From Thermomonas sp. (GTDB taxonomy: Bacteria > Pseudomonadota > Gammaproteobacteria > Xanthomonadales > Xanthomonadaceae), in the NCBI RefSeq assembly GCF_023953935.1, contig NZ_JAMLIW010000005.1:62001-126000 (forward strand): a stretch of DNA of 64,000 nt. The letters are read 5' to 3'. The translations under genes were made by a program, and so were the position numbers. The stretch's first letter is position 1. The number at the start of each line of letters is the position of its first letter. Positions 35,073-44,135 of the stretch are shown here, one piece after another. Under the pieces are notes generated by a model. The model made no database searches, was not told the origin of the DNA, and saw only the letters and a list, made by a program, of their open reading frames with translations.

Positions 35073-35747
35073 ATGAGTGCAGTCAATGCCCCAGCGACGG
35101 ATGGCACCGAACCGCTTGTCATCCCCGGCCCGGCCGGCCGCATCGAGGCCGCGCTGACGCCGGCGCCGGCGCCAGCACAGAACGTGTTGGCGATCGTCTG
35201 CCATCCGCTGCCGACCGAAGGCGGCACCATGCACAACAAGGTGGTGACGATGACCGCGCGCGCGCTGCGCGAATCGGGGGTGGCGACGCTGCGCTTCAAT
35301 TTCCGCGGGGTGGGTGGTTCGGAAGGTCACTTCGATGAAGGCCGCGGCGAACTGGACGATCTGCGGGCGGTGGCGCGCTGGGCGCGCGAACGCCATCCCG
35401 ACCACGCGCTGTGGCTGGCCGGGTTCAGCTTCGGGGCCTGGATCGCGCTGCGGGCGGCGGCGGAACTGGGGGCGGCGGCGCTGATCACGATTGCGCCGCC
35501 GGTGGGGCGCAGCTGGGCGTTCGAGGGCATCGCGCTGCCAACCGTGCCGTGGCTGCTGCTTCAGGGCGATGTCGATGAGATCGTCGATCCCGCGGCGGTG
35601 CGGCAGTGGGCGGCGGCGCTGCCGAAGCCGCCGCAGCTGGTCGAGATCGAAGGGGCCAGCCATTTCTTCCATCGCAAGCTGATGGACCTGCGCGGCGCGG
35701 TCAAGAATGGCGTCCGCGGCTGGCTGCCGGCGCCGCCTTCGGCATGA
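35073..35747 (+). CDS. Alpha/beta hydrolase, small serine hydrolase type
   Basis: 224 residues without a signal peptide. The fold starts NVLAIVCHPLPTEGGTMHNK. FNFRGVGGSEG is the region after strand 4, the nucleophile is S119 in GFSFGAW, the acid is in QGDVDEIVD and the His in ASHFFH. The CHPxPxxGGTMxNKV pattern matches a common group of uncharacterised proteobacterial alpha/beta hydrolases (COG2945). It overlaps zapE by ATGA, so the two are translated together. Substrate unknown. Confidence 0.9.
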   Translation: MSAVNAPATDGTEPLVIPGPAGRIEAALTPAPAPAQNVLAIVCHPLPTEGGTMHNKVVTMTARALRESGVATLRFNFRGVGGSEGHFDEGRGELDDLRAVARWARERHPDHALWLAGFSFGAWIALRAAAELGAAALITIAPPVGRSWAFEGIALPTVPWLLLQGDVDEIVDPAAVRQWAAALPKPPQLVEIEGASHFFHRKLMDLRGAVKNGVRGWLPAPPSA

Positions 35748-36844
35748 GCGCAGCGGCGCTTCCTTCGCAACGCTACATCGAGGGCGTGGCGCGCGGCGAC
35801 TGGCAGGACGACCCGGCCCAGCGCGCGGCGCTGGCGGCGCTGGATCGCATCCATACCGAACTGCTGGCGGCCCCGCCCGCGCCCGGGCGGCTGCGCCGGC
35901 TGCTGGGCGCGCATCCTCCGGAGCCGGTGCGCGGGCTGTATCTGTGGGGTGGGGTCGGGCGCGGCAAGACCTTCCTGATCGACCTGTTCTACGCCGGGCT
36001 GCCGCTGGCGAAGAAACGCCGCACCCACTTCCACCGCTTCATGCGTGAGGTGAATGCGGGGCTGCGCGCGCACGCCGACCAGACCGATCCGCTGGCGCTG
36101 ATCGCCCGTGAATGGCGCAAGACCCTGCAGGTGCTGGTGCTGGACGAATTCTTCGTGATCGACATCGGCGACGCCATGCTGCTGGCGCGGCTGCTGGAAC
36201 GGCTGTTCGCCGAGGGCGTGACGCTGGTGACCAGCTCGAACTCGGCGCCGGCGGACTTGTACAAGGACGGCCTGCAGCGGGCGCGTTTCCTGCCCGCGAT
36301 CGATCTGATCCAGCAGCGCTGCCAGGTGCTGGAACTGGTGAGCGCCACCGACTACCGACTGCGGGCGCTGACCCGCTCGCCGGTCTACCGTGCGCCGCTG
36401 GATGTGCAGTCCGAGGACTGGCTGGCGCAGCGCTGGCACGAACTGGGCGGCGATGCCGCGCATCGCGACGCCGGGATCATGATCGAGGGCCGGCGGATCC
36501 CGGTGCGGGCGCGCAGCGCCGGGCTGTGCTGGTTCGATTTCGACGCCCTGTGCGAAGGCCCGCGCGGCAGCGCCGACTACATCGAGATCGCCAGCGAGTT
36601 CCACACCGTGCTGCTGGGCGGCATCCCGCGTCTGGACGCCAGCCGCGACGACGCGGCGCGGCGTTTCGTCAACCTGATCGACGAGCTTTACGACCGCCAC
36701 GTCAAACTGGTGTGTACCGCGCAGGCCGCGCCAATGGCACTGTATGCCGGCGAGCGGATTGCCGGCGCGTTCGAGCGCACCGCCTCGCGCCTGATCGAAA
36801 TGCAGTCCACCGATTACCTGACCAAGGCCCACCACGGCTCATGA
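35744..36844 (+). CDS. zapE: Cell division protein ZapE (AFG1-like ATPase)
   Basis: A 366-residue AAA-type ATPase that in E. coli binds FtsZ and acts late in division and under stress. Start ATG 35744 overlaps the hydrolase stop (ATGA). Walker A is GGVGRGKT (about 68-75) and Walker B is VLVLDEFFV. The family segments [27 protein letters not shown] and PVYRAPL are present. It overlaps queF by four bases. Confidence 0.93.
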   Translation: MSAAALPSQRYIEGVARGDWQDDPAQRAALAALDRIHTELLAAPPAPGRLRRLLGAHPPEPVRGLYLWGGVGRGKTFLIDLFYAGLPLAKKRRTHFHRFMREVNAGLRAHADQTDPLALIAREWRKTLQVLVLDEFFVIDIGDAMLLARLLERLFAEGVTLVTSSNSAPADLYKDGLQRARFLPAIDLIQQRCQVLELVSATDYRLRALTRSPVYRAPLDVQSEDWLAQRWHELGGDAAHRDAGIMIEGRRIPVRARSAGLCWFDFDALCEGPRGSADYIEIASEFHTVLLGGIPRLDASRDDAARRFVNLIDELYDRHVKLVCTAQAAPMALYAGERIAGAFERTASRLIEMQSTDYLTKAHHGS

Positions 36845-37662
36845 ACGCCGGCATTGGCATCCCTTCTCCGCTCGGCCGTGAGGTTGCTTACCCGACCCGC
36901 TACGACCCCGGCCTGCTGTGCCCGATTCCGCGCCAGGTCGGCCGGGCGGCGCTGGGGCTGGCGCAAGACGCGGCGCTGCCGTTCGTCGGCCATGACCGCT
37001 GGCAGGCCTGGGAGCTGTCGTGGCTGGATGCGCGCGGTAAGCCGCAGGTGGCGACGGCCACGCTGTGGGTGCCGGCCGATTCGCCCCGCCTGATCGAATC
37101 CAAATCGCTCAAGCTGTATCTCAACTCGCTCAACGCCGCGCGCTTCGTGGATGCCCAAGCGCTGCGGGCGCGGATCGAAACCGACCTGACGGCGACGGCG
37201 GGCGCGCCGGTGGCGCTGGCGTTCGGGACACCGACGCCGGACGCCGCTGCGGCAGGCGAGAGCATCGACTCGCTGGATATCGCCATCGACCGCTACGGGC
37301 CGCCGGACCCGGCGCTGCTGTCCGCCGCTGGCGCCGTGGTGGAAGAAACCCTGTGCAGCGCCCTGCTCAAGTCCAACTGCCCGGTGACGGGGCAACCGGA
37401 CTGGGCCGATCTGTGCCTGCACTATCGCGGGCCGAGAATCGACCGCTCCGGGTTGCTGCGCTATCTGGTCAGCTTCCGCGAGCACGCCGAATTCCACGAG
37501 CAGTGCGTCGAGCGCATCTTCATCGACGTGCGGGCGCGCTGCGCGCCGCTGTGGCTGGCGGTGGAAGCGTGCTACACCCGGCGCGGTGGCCTCGACATCA
37601 ACCCGTGGCGGGCCACGCCCGGCACGCCGCCGCCGCCGCCGCGGCGAGCGCAGCGGCAGTAG
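36841..37662 (+). CDS. queF: NADPH-dependent 7-cyano-7-deazaguanine reductase
   Basis: A 273-residue long-form QueF that reduces preQ0 to preQ1 on the way to the tRNA base queuosine. The catalytic C180 ([11 protein letters not shown]) forms the thioimide with substrate, and D187 is the proton donor. The QueF motif [11 protein letters not shown] and [13 protein letters not shown] are clear. Start ATG 36841 overlaps the zapE stop. The Pro/Arg-rich tail ([11 protein letters not shown]) is an extra. A lipoprotein gene follows after 4 bases. Confidence 0.95.
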   Translation: MNAGIGIPSPLGREVAYPTRYDPGLLCPIPRQVGRAALGLAQDAALPFVGHDRWQAWELSWLDARGKPQVATATLWVPADSPRLIESKSLKLYLNSLNAARFVDAQALRARIETDLTATAGAPVALAFGTPTPDAAAAGESIDSLDIAIDRYGPPDPALLSAAGAVVEETLCSALLKSNCPVTGQPDWADLCLHYRGPRIDRSGLLRYLVSFREHAEFHEQCVERIFIDVRARCAPLWLAVEACYTRRGGLDINPWRATPGTPPPPPRRAQRQ

Positions 37663-37666
37663 CGCG

Positions 37667-38248
37667 ATGCGACGCATCGTCGGAGCGGGCTGCGGAATCG
37701 CGCTGGCGCTGCTGCTGGGCGGCTGCCGCCAGCCGACGCCGACGCCGACACCGACCGCGACCGAACCGGCGCCGCCTGCCGCCAGCGCCACCGTCGCCAC
37801 GCCCGACCTGGCGCCGCACATCACCGGAGTGGACCTGGGCAACGCGCTCGGCCCCGACCAGCGGGTGCTGCGGCCGCTGCTGGCCTTCGCGCCCGGCGAC
37901 ACCCTGTACGCATCGGTTGCCTACGCCGGGCGGGACCTCACCGCGGCGCACAGGGTCGGCGTGAAATGGAGCTTCGGCCCGACCGAACAGCCGGTGCTGG
38001 CGGAATCGAAGATGCTGGCCTTCACCGCGCCCGGCGTGACGGCATTTGCGCTGCGCAAGCCGGACGGCTGGCCGGCCGGCATCTACCGGCTGCAGGTGCT
38101 GCTGGACGGCGCGCTGGCCCAGACCCGGCAATTCGAGATCGTGGCACCCCCCGCGCCGCCGCAGGCCCCCGCTGCGCCAACGCCCGCCCCGGTGCCCGCC
38201 GCGCCGCAGGCCACCCCGGCGTCGGCGGCGACCGCCACCAGCCGCTGA
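37667..38248 (+). CDS. Lipoprotein of unknown function
   Basis: 193 residues. The lipoprotein signal ends LLLGGC, followed by a Pro/Thr linker (QPTPTPTPTATEP). The middle (about 45-160) looks like a small beta-sandwich that starts ITGVDLGNALGPDQRV and ends GIYRLQVLLDGALAQTRQFE, like domains that modulate surface or periplasmic partners. The tail is Ala/Pro-rich low complexity. It is the last gene of the tightly packed hydrolase-zapE-queF group. Not recognised further. Confidence 0.82.
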   Translation: MRRIVGAGCGIALALLLGGCRQPTPTPTPTATEPAPPAASATVATPDLAPHITGVDLGNALGPDQRVLRPLLAFAPGDTLYASVAYAGRDLTAAHRVGVKWSFGPTEQPVLAESKMLAFTAPGVTAFALRKPDGWPAGIYRLQVLLDGALAQTRQFEIVAPPAPPQAPAAPTPAPVPAAPQATPASAATATSR

Positions 38249-40549
<2,301 letters not shown>

Positions 40550-40635
40550 GCACGCACCGCCTGGTGCAGTCGGCGGCACCGAAAGGCACCGCCATCCTCG
40601 CGGAGGATGCGTCTTCCCCGCGGTGGCTGTTGCCG

Positions 40636-40850
40636 TCATTCCCGCGTGCGCGGGAACGACGGGCGGATGCGGATTGCCTGAAAACAGCAACGTCCATGGG
40701 TTCCCGCCTGCGCGGGAACGACGATATGCGCGTACGCGAGGCGGCGAATCCCTGAATGGGTTCTCGCCTGCGCGGGAACGCCGGTCACTCTGGGCGAAAG
40801 GCCCAACCGCCACCGCATGGGATCCCGCGTGCGCGGGAACGCCGGGGCGG
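40636..40850. repeat. Array of four ~25-bp hairpin repeats, ~60-bp period
   Basis: The gap after icd (40550-40917) holds four copies of a TTCCCGCSTGCGCGGGAACG hairpin, at 40639, 40701, 40761 and 40822. They are spaced 62, 60 and 61 bases, usually preceded by ATGGG and followed by ACG or CCG. The copies differ slightly and the unit is a common dispersed repeat in these genomes, so this is not a CRISPR. No ORF of note. Confidence 0.75.
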
Positions 40851-40917
40851 CGGTTCTTCAGCACATCTTCTGCCAGCAGCGGGTAGGCTGGTGCTTCCGC
40901 CTGCCCAGGACATCCGC

Positions 40918-41778
40918 ATGATTCGCTCGATCACACTCGCTGCCAGCCTCGGGCTGTGTCTGCTGGTTGCAGCCGCCGCCACGCAAGCGCAGCAAGCATC
41001 ACCTCCAGCCGCCACCGCTGCACCCGTCGCTGCACCGGGTGTAGCACTGGACGCCGCACTGGCCGGCGCCTGGCGCGCACCGGCCGACGTGCTGCGCGAC
41101 CGCTACCGCCATCCCGGCCAGACTCTGGCCTTCTTCGGCGTGCAGCCGGATGAAACCGCCATCGAGATCACCCCCGGCGGCGGCTGGTACGCCGACATCC
41201 TCGCGCCCTACCTGCGCGCGCACGGCCACTACGTCGCGGCGGTCTGGGACGACGCCATCACCGGCCAGCCGGGCTATCGCTACGCGCTCAACAAGACCCT
41301 GCGCGAGAAGTTCGCCGCAAGCCCGGACGTGTACGGACAGCCGGACCTGCGCGCCTTCGACGCCAGTGCGCCGCAGTTTGGTCCGGCCAATTCGGCCGAC
41401 ACCGTGCTGACCTTCCGCAATGCCCACAACTGGGTGGCCGATGGCAATGCCGAGGCCTACTTCAAGGCCTTCTTCGACGTGCTCAAGCCAGGCGGCACGC
41501 TGGGCGTGGTCGACCACCGCGCCAAGCCCGGCACCGATCTGGAGACGATGAAGAAAAGCGGCTACCTGACCGAAGACCTGATCATCCAACTGGCCACCCA
41601 GGCCGGCTTCGTGCTGGAAGATAAAAGCGAGATCAATGCCAATCCGCGCGACGACACCCACCACCCCAACGGCGTGTGGACCCTGCCGCCGACCAATAGC
41701 CACGACGCGGCTGACGACGCCAAATACAAGGCCATCGGCGAGAGCGACCGGATGACGCTGCGGTTTGTGCGACCGTGA
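40918..41778 (+). CDS. Exported class I methyltransferase-like protein
   Basis: 286 residues. ATG 40918 follows CCAGGA and opens a signal peptide (MIRSITLAASLGLCLLVAAA, Ala/Gln cleavage region). The core resembles the predicted methyltransferase group COG4798: DRYRHPGQTLAFFGV, the SAM-site-like EITPGGGWYADILAPYL, LTFRNAHNW, FKAFFDVLKPGGTLGVVDHR. A SAM-dependent enzyme in the periplasm is puzzling because SAM is cytoplasmic. The family is nevertheless commonly exported and its chemistry is unsettled. Its TGA stop lies in a GATTGG hairpin element. Confidence 0.88.
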   Translation: MIRSITLAASLGLCLLVAAAATQAQQASPPAATAAPVAAPGVALDAALAGAWRAPADVLRDRYRHPGQTLAFFGVQPDETAIEITPGGGWYADILAPYLRAHGHYVAAVWDDAITGQPGYRYALNKTLREKFAASPDVYGQPDLRAFDASAPQFGPANSADTVLTFRNAHNWVADGNAEAYFKAFFDVLKPGGTLGVVDHRAKPGTDLETMKKSGYLTEDLIIQLATQAGFVLEDKSEINANPRDDTHHPNGVWTLPPTNSHDAADDAKYKAIGESDRMTLRFVRP

Positions 41779-41858
41779 TTGGTGATTGGTGATTCGGGAT
41801 TGGGAAGAGCATTCGCGGCATCCTTGCGCTTTTTCAAATCACCAATCACCAATCCCCA
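41776..41858 (+). repeat. GATTGG/CCAATC hairpin element 2 (methyltransferase-rluE)
   Basis: Starts at the TGA stop of the upstream gene. The left arm is TGATTGGTGATTGG plus TGATTCGGGATTGG, the core is GGGAAGAGC, and the right arm is TCACCAATCACCAATCCCC, ending just before the next ATG. Its first 24 bases, from CCG before the stop, equal those of the element at 57348. Confidence 0.9.
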
Positions 41859-41864
41859 CCCTCC

Positions 41865-42404
41865 ATGCTCATCACCTTCAACAAGCCCTACGGCGTGCTC
41901 TGCCAGTTCACCGACCGCAGCGTACCGGCGCGGCGGACGCTGGCCGAGTTCGGCTTGCCCAAGGACGTGTACCCGGCAGGTCGGCTGGATTTCGATTCCG
42001 AGGGCTTGTTGTTGCTGACCGATGACGGTCGTCTGGCGCATCGGTTCACCGACCCGCGCCACAAGCAAGCGAAGACCTATTGGGTGCAGGTGGAAGGCAC
42101 GCCGTCGGACGCGCAGGTACAGGCACTGGGTGCTGGCGTGCTGCTCAAGGATGGCCCCACCCTGCCTGCGCAAGTGCAAGCCATCGAGCCACCCGCGCTG
42201 TGGCCACGCGATCCGCCGGTGCGGTTTCGCAAGACGGTCCCCGACGGCTGGCTGGAATTGACGCTGCGCGAAGGTCGCAACCGCCAGGTGCGGCGGATGA
42301 CCGCGGCGGTCGGGCTGCCGACCCTGCGGCTGGTGCGGATCGCCATCGGCGCGCACCGACTGCACGACCTGCGCCCCGGTCACTGGCGCGATTGCAGCGC
42401 CTGA
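41865..42404 (+). CDS. rluE: 23S rRNA pseudouridine synthase, RluE type
   Basis: A 179-residue RsuA-family enzyme without the S4 domain, as in RluE, which modifies U2457 of 23S rRNA in E. coli. It starts MLITFNKPYGVLCQFTD. The catalytic Asp is D42 in AGRLDFDSEGLLLL, and the C-terminal EGRNRQVRRM is the family's closing motif. It starts just after repeat element 2, in a C-rich stretch without a clear ribosome site. Confidence 0.92.
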   Translation: MLITFNKPYGVLCQFTDRSVPARRTLAEFGLPKDVYPAGRLDFDSEGLLLLTDDGRLAHRFTDPRHKQAKTYWVQVEGTPSDAQVQALGAGVLLKDGPTLPAQVQAIEPPALWPRDPPVRFRKTVPDGWLELTLREGRNRQVRRMTAAVGLPTLRLVRIAIGAHRLHDLRPGHWRDCSA

Positions 42405-42485
42405 GCGTTCTGCCCATCGGCATGGTCGCGGCCGCTGGCGTTTGCTACCGTAGCCAGTCCATTCAGGAACGGGAGCCCCTTCGGG

Positions 42486-43625
42486 GTGCCTGACTCTTCT
42501 GCCAGCACTGGCCGCATCCTGATCGTTTCGCTGGAAGGTGAAGCCCCGGCGCTGACGGCACTGTTGCGTGAGGCCGGGCACACCGTGCACCCGGCGCAGG
42601 GCGTCGAAGCCGCGCTGATTGCCGTTGCCACCCGCGCCCCGGATCTGGTGCTCCTGGACACGACCGCGCAGGAAGCCGCCGGCATCGAGCTGCTGGCGGC
42701 TCTGGCGCAAGACCGCGGGCACACGCAGCTGCCGGTGCTGGTCCTGGGCGGCGGCGAGGAGATTCCGCGCCAGCGCCTGCGGGCCTTCGGCGCCGGCGCT
42801 GCCGATTTCCTCGCCCTGCCGTTCGACGAAGAGGAACTGCTGGCGCGGTTGCGCGTGCACCTGCACCAGAAGCAGGCGCGCGAGCGCCTCGAACGTGCGC
42901 TGCGACAGCGCCAGGAACTGTTCAACCTGATCGCCCACGACATCAAGAATCCGCTGACTTCGGTACTGTTCGCCCGCGAGATGCTGGCGCTGCCGGACTG
43001 CAAGCCGGAGCGCATCCCGCGCTACCTGCAGATCATCGAAGAGAGCACGCGCGAGGCCCTGGGCTACGTGCGCGATTATCTGGAAAGCCAATCCCCGGAT
43101 GGCCGCAACCACGGGGCGGCCGAAACCGGCACCTCGCTGGGCGATACCCTGCGCTGGCTGGCAGCACGCTACGAATTGCAGCTGGAGGCGCGCGGCCTGC
43201 GGCTGTGCACTGACATCCCCGAGCAGGACGTCTGCCTGGCAATCGATGGACAGCTGCTGCGCCACGTGGGCGAAAACCTGATCGGCAACGCGCTCAAATA
43301 CGCGCGCAGCGGCGGGGAAGTGGCCTTGGGTGGTCTTCCGGGGCGTCCCGACCATTGGCAACTAGTGGTGCAGGACCGCGGCCCGGGCGTCCCCGCCGCG
43401 TTTCAACCCCTTCTGTTCAAGCCGTTCCAGCGGGTCGACGGGCATGACGCGCCGGACGGCCTGTCCAACGGCCTCGGGCTGGCGTTGACCCGACAGATCG
43501 TGGTCGGCGCCGGGGGCCGGCTCTGGTATGAAGACCGCGCGGGCGGCGGCGCCCGTTTCATCGTCGAATTGCCGACCGTCGCTTGCAGCAATGCGGACGG
43601 CGTGGACAAACGCAACCTCGAATGA
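42486..43625 (+). CDS. Soluble histidine kinase with degenerate receiver domain
   Basis: 379 residues from a GTG start. The first 125 residues fold like a receiver, with D58 in DLVLLD, but the acidic pocket is lost (IVSLEGEA in place of a DD pair) and the conserved Lys is Leu111 (FLALPF). Phosphorylation of this part is therefore doubtful. A kinase follows: H151 in LIAHDIKNPL, the N box NLIGNALKYAR, G1 DRGPGVP and G2 NGLGLALTRQIV. No membrane segment, so it senses inside the cell or through a partner. No response regulator is adjacent. Its output is unknown. Confidence 0.88.
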   Translation: MPDSSASTGRILIVSLEGEAPALTALLREAGHTVHPAQGVEAALIAVATRAPDLVLLDTTAQEAAGIELLAALAQDRGHTQLPVLVLGGGEEIPRQRLRAFGAGAADFLALPFDEEELLARLRVHLHQKQARERLERALRQRQELFNLIAHDIKNPLTSVLFAREMLALPDCKPERIPRYLQIIEESTREALGYVRDYLESQSPDGRNHGAAETGTSLGDTLRWLAARYELQLEARGLRLCTDIPEQDVCLAIDGQLLRHVGENLIGNALKYARSGGEVALGGLPGRPDHWQLVVQDRGPGVPAAFQPLLFKPFQRVDGHDAPDGLSNGLGLALTRQIVVGAGGRLWYEDRAGGGARFIVELPTVACSNADGVDKRNLE

Positions 43626-43636
43626 AGTGCGTTGCG

Positions 43637-43960
43637 TCAGACGCCGTAATCGTCCTGTTCGAAGTCGCCGCGGCGCACCGCCTGTTGGCGCAGCAGACTG
43701 GCTTCCTGCACCTGGCGCTTGCGCGACTGGTGGCGCGCCGCCAGCCACAGCAGCCCGGCTCCGGCCACGACCGCGCCGACCAGATACGGATTGCGGCGAA
43801 CAAAGCTGCCGGCCACCTTGGAACTGGCGCGCAACGCGCCCAGCGCCGCGCCGGTCTCGACCCACTGCACGGCCTTGTCCGGCACCCGCTTGCGCAGCCC
43901 ATCGCCGATCTCGCCGATCAGCTCCATCGCCCGATCCTGCGCCCTGTCCAGCTTGCCCAT
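43637..43960 (-). CDS. Small membrane protein of unknown function
   Basis: 107 residues. It has an amphipathic N-terminal half (MGKLDRAQDRAMELIGEIGD...), one membrane helix (NPYLVGAVVAGAGLLWLAA, about 58-76) and a charged C-terminus (RRGDFEQDDYGV). The layout recalls DUF883/ElaB-type stress proteins, but I see no firm match. It lies convergent to the kinase gene, 11 bases away. The following 175 bases (43961-44135) contain nothing I can name. Confidence 0.7.
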   Translation of the reverse strand: MGKLDRAQDRAMELIGEIGDGLRKRVPDKAVQWVETGAALGALRASSKVAGSFVRRNPYLVGAVVAGAGLLWLAARHQSRKRQVQEASLLRQQAVRRGDFEQDDYGV

Positions 43961-44135
43961 CGTTGCGCTCCTTGAAATCCCGGCACTTGGTGAGTATCGC
44001 TCGAAACCGCGCCCGCTTCACAAGTCCCCACCTGCTCGTTCAGCCTGCGGCAGCTTCCGTGTGTCCTTGCCGGTCGTTCATGCCGGCTTTCGCCACCATG
44101 ACGATGGCATTTGCGAAACCATTCTGATTCGACGC

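Noticed and set aside
40636-40850. CRISPR-like array of four short repeats with ~35-base spacers
   Set aside because: The repeats are imperfect, are themselves hairpins of a common dispersed type, and there are no cas genes; the spacers share sequence next to the repeats.
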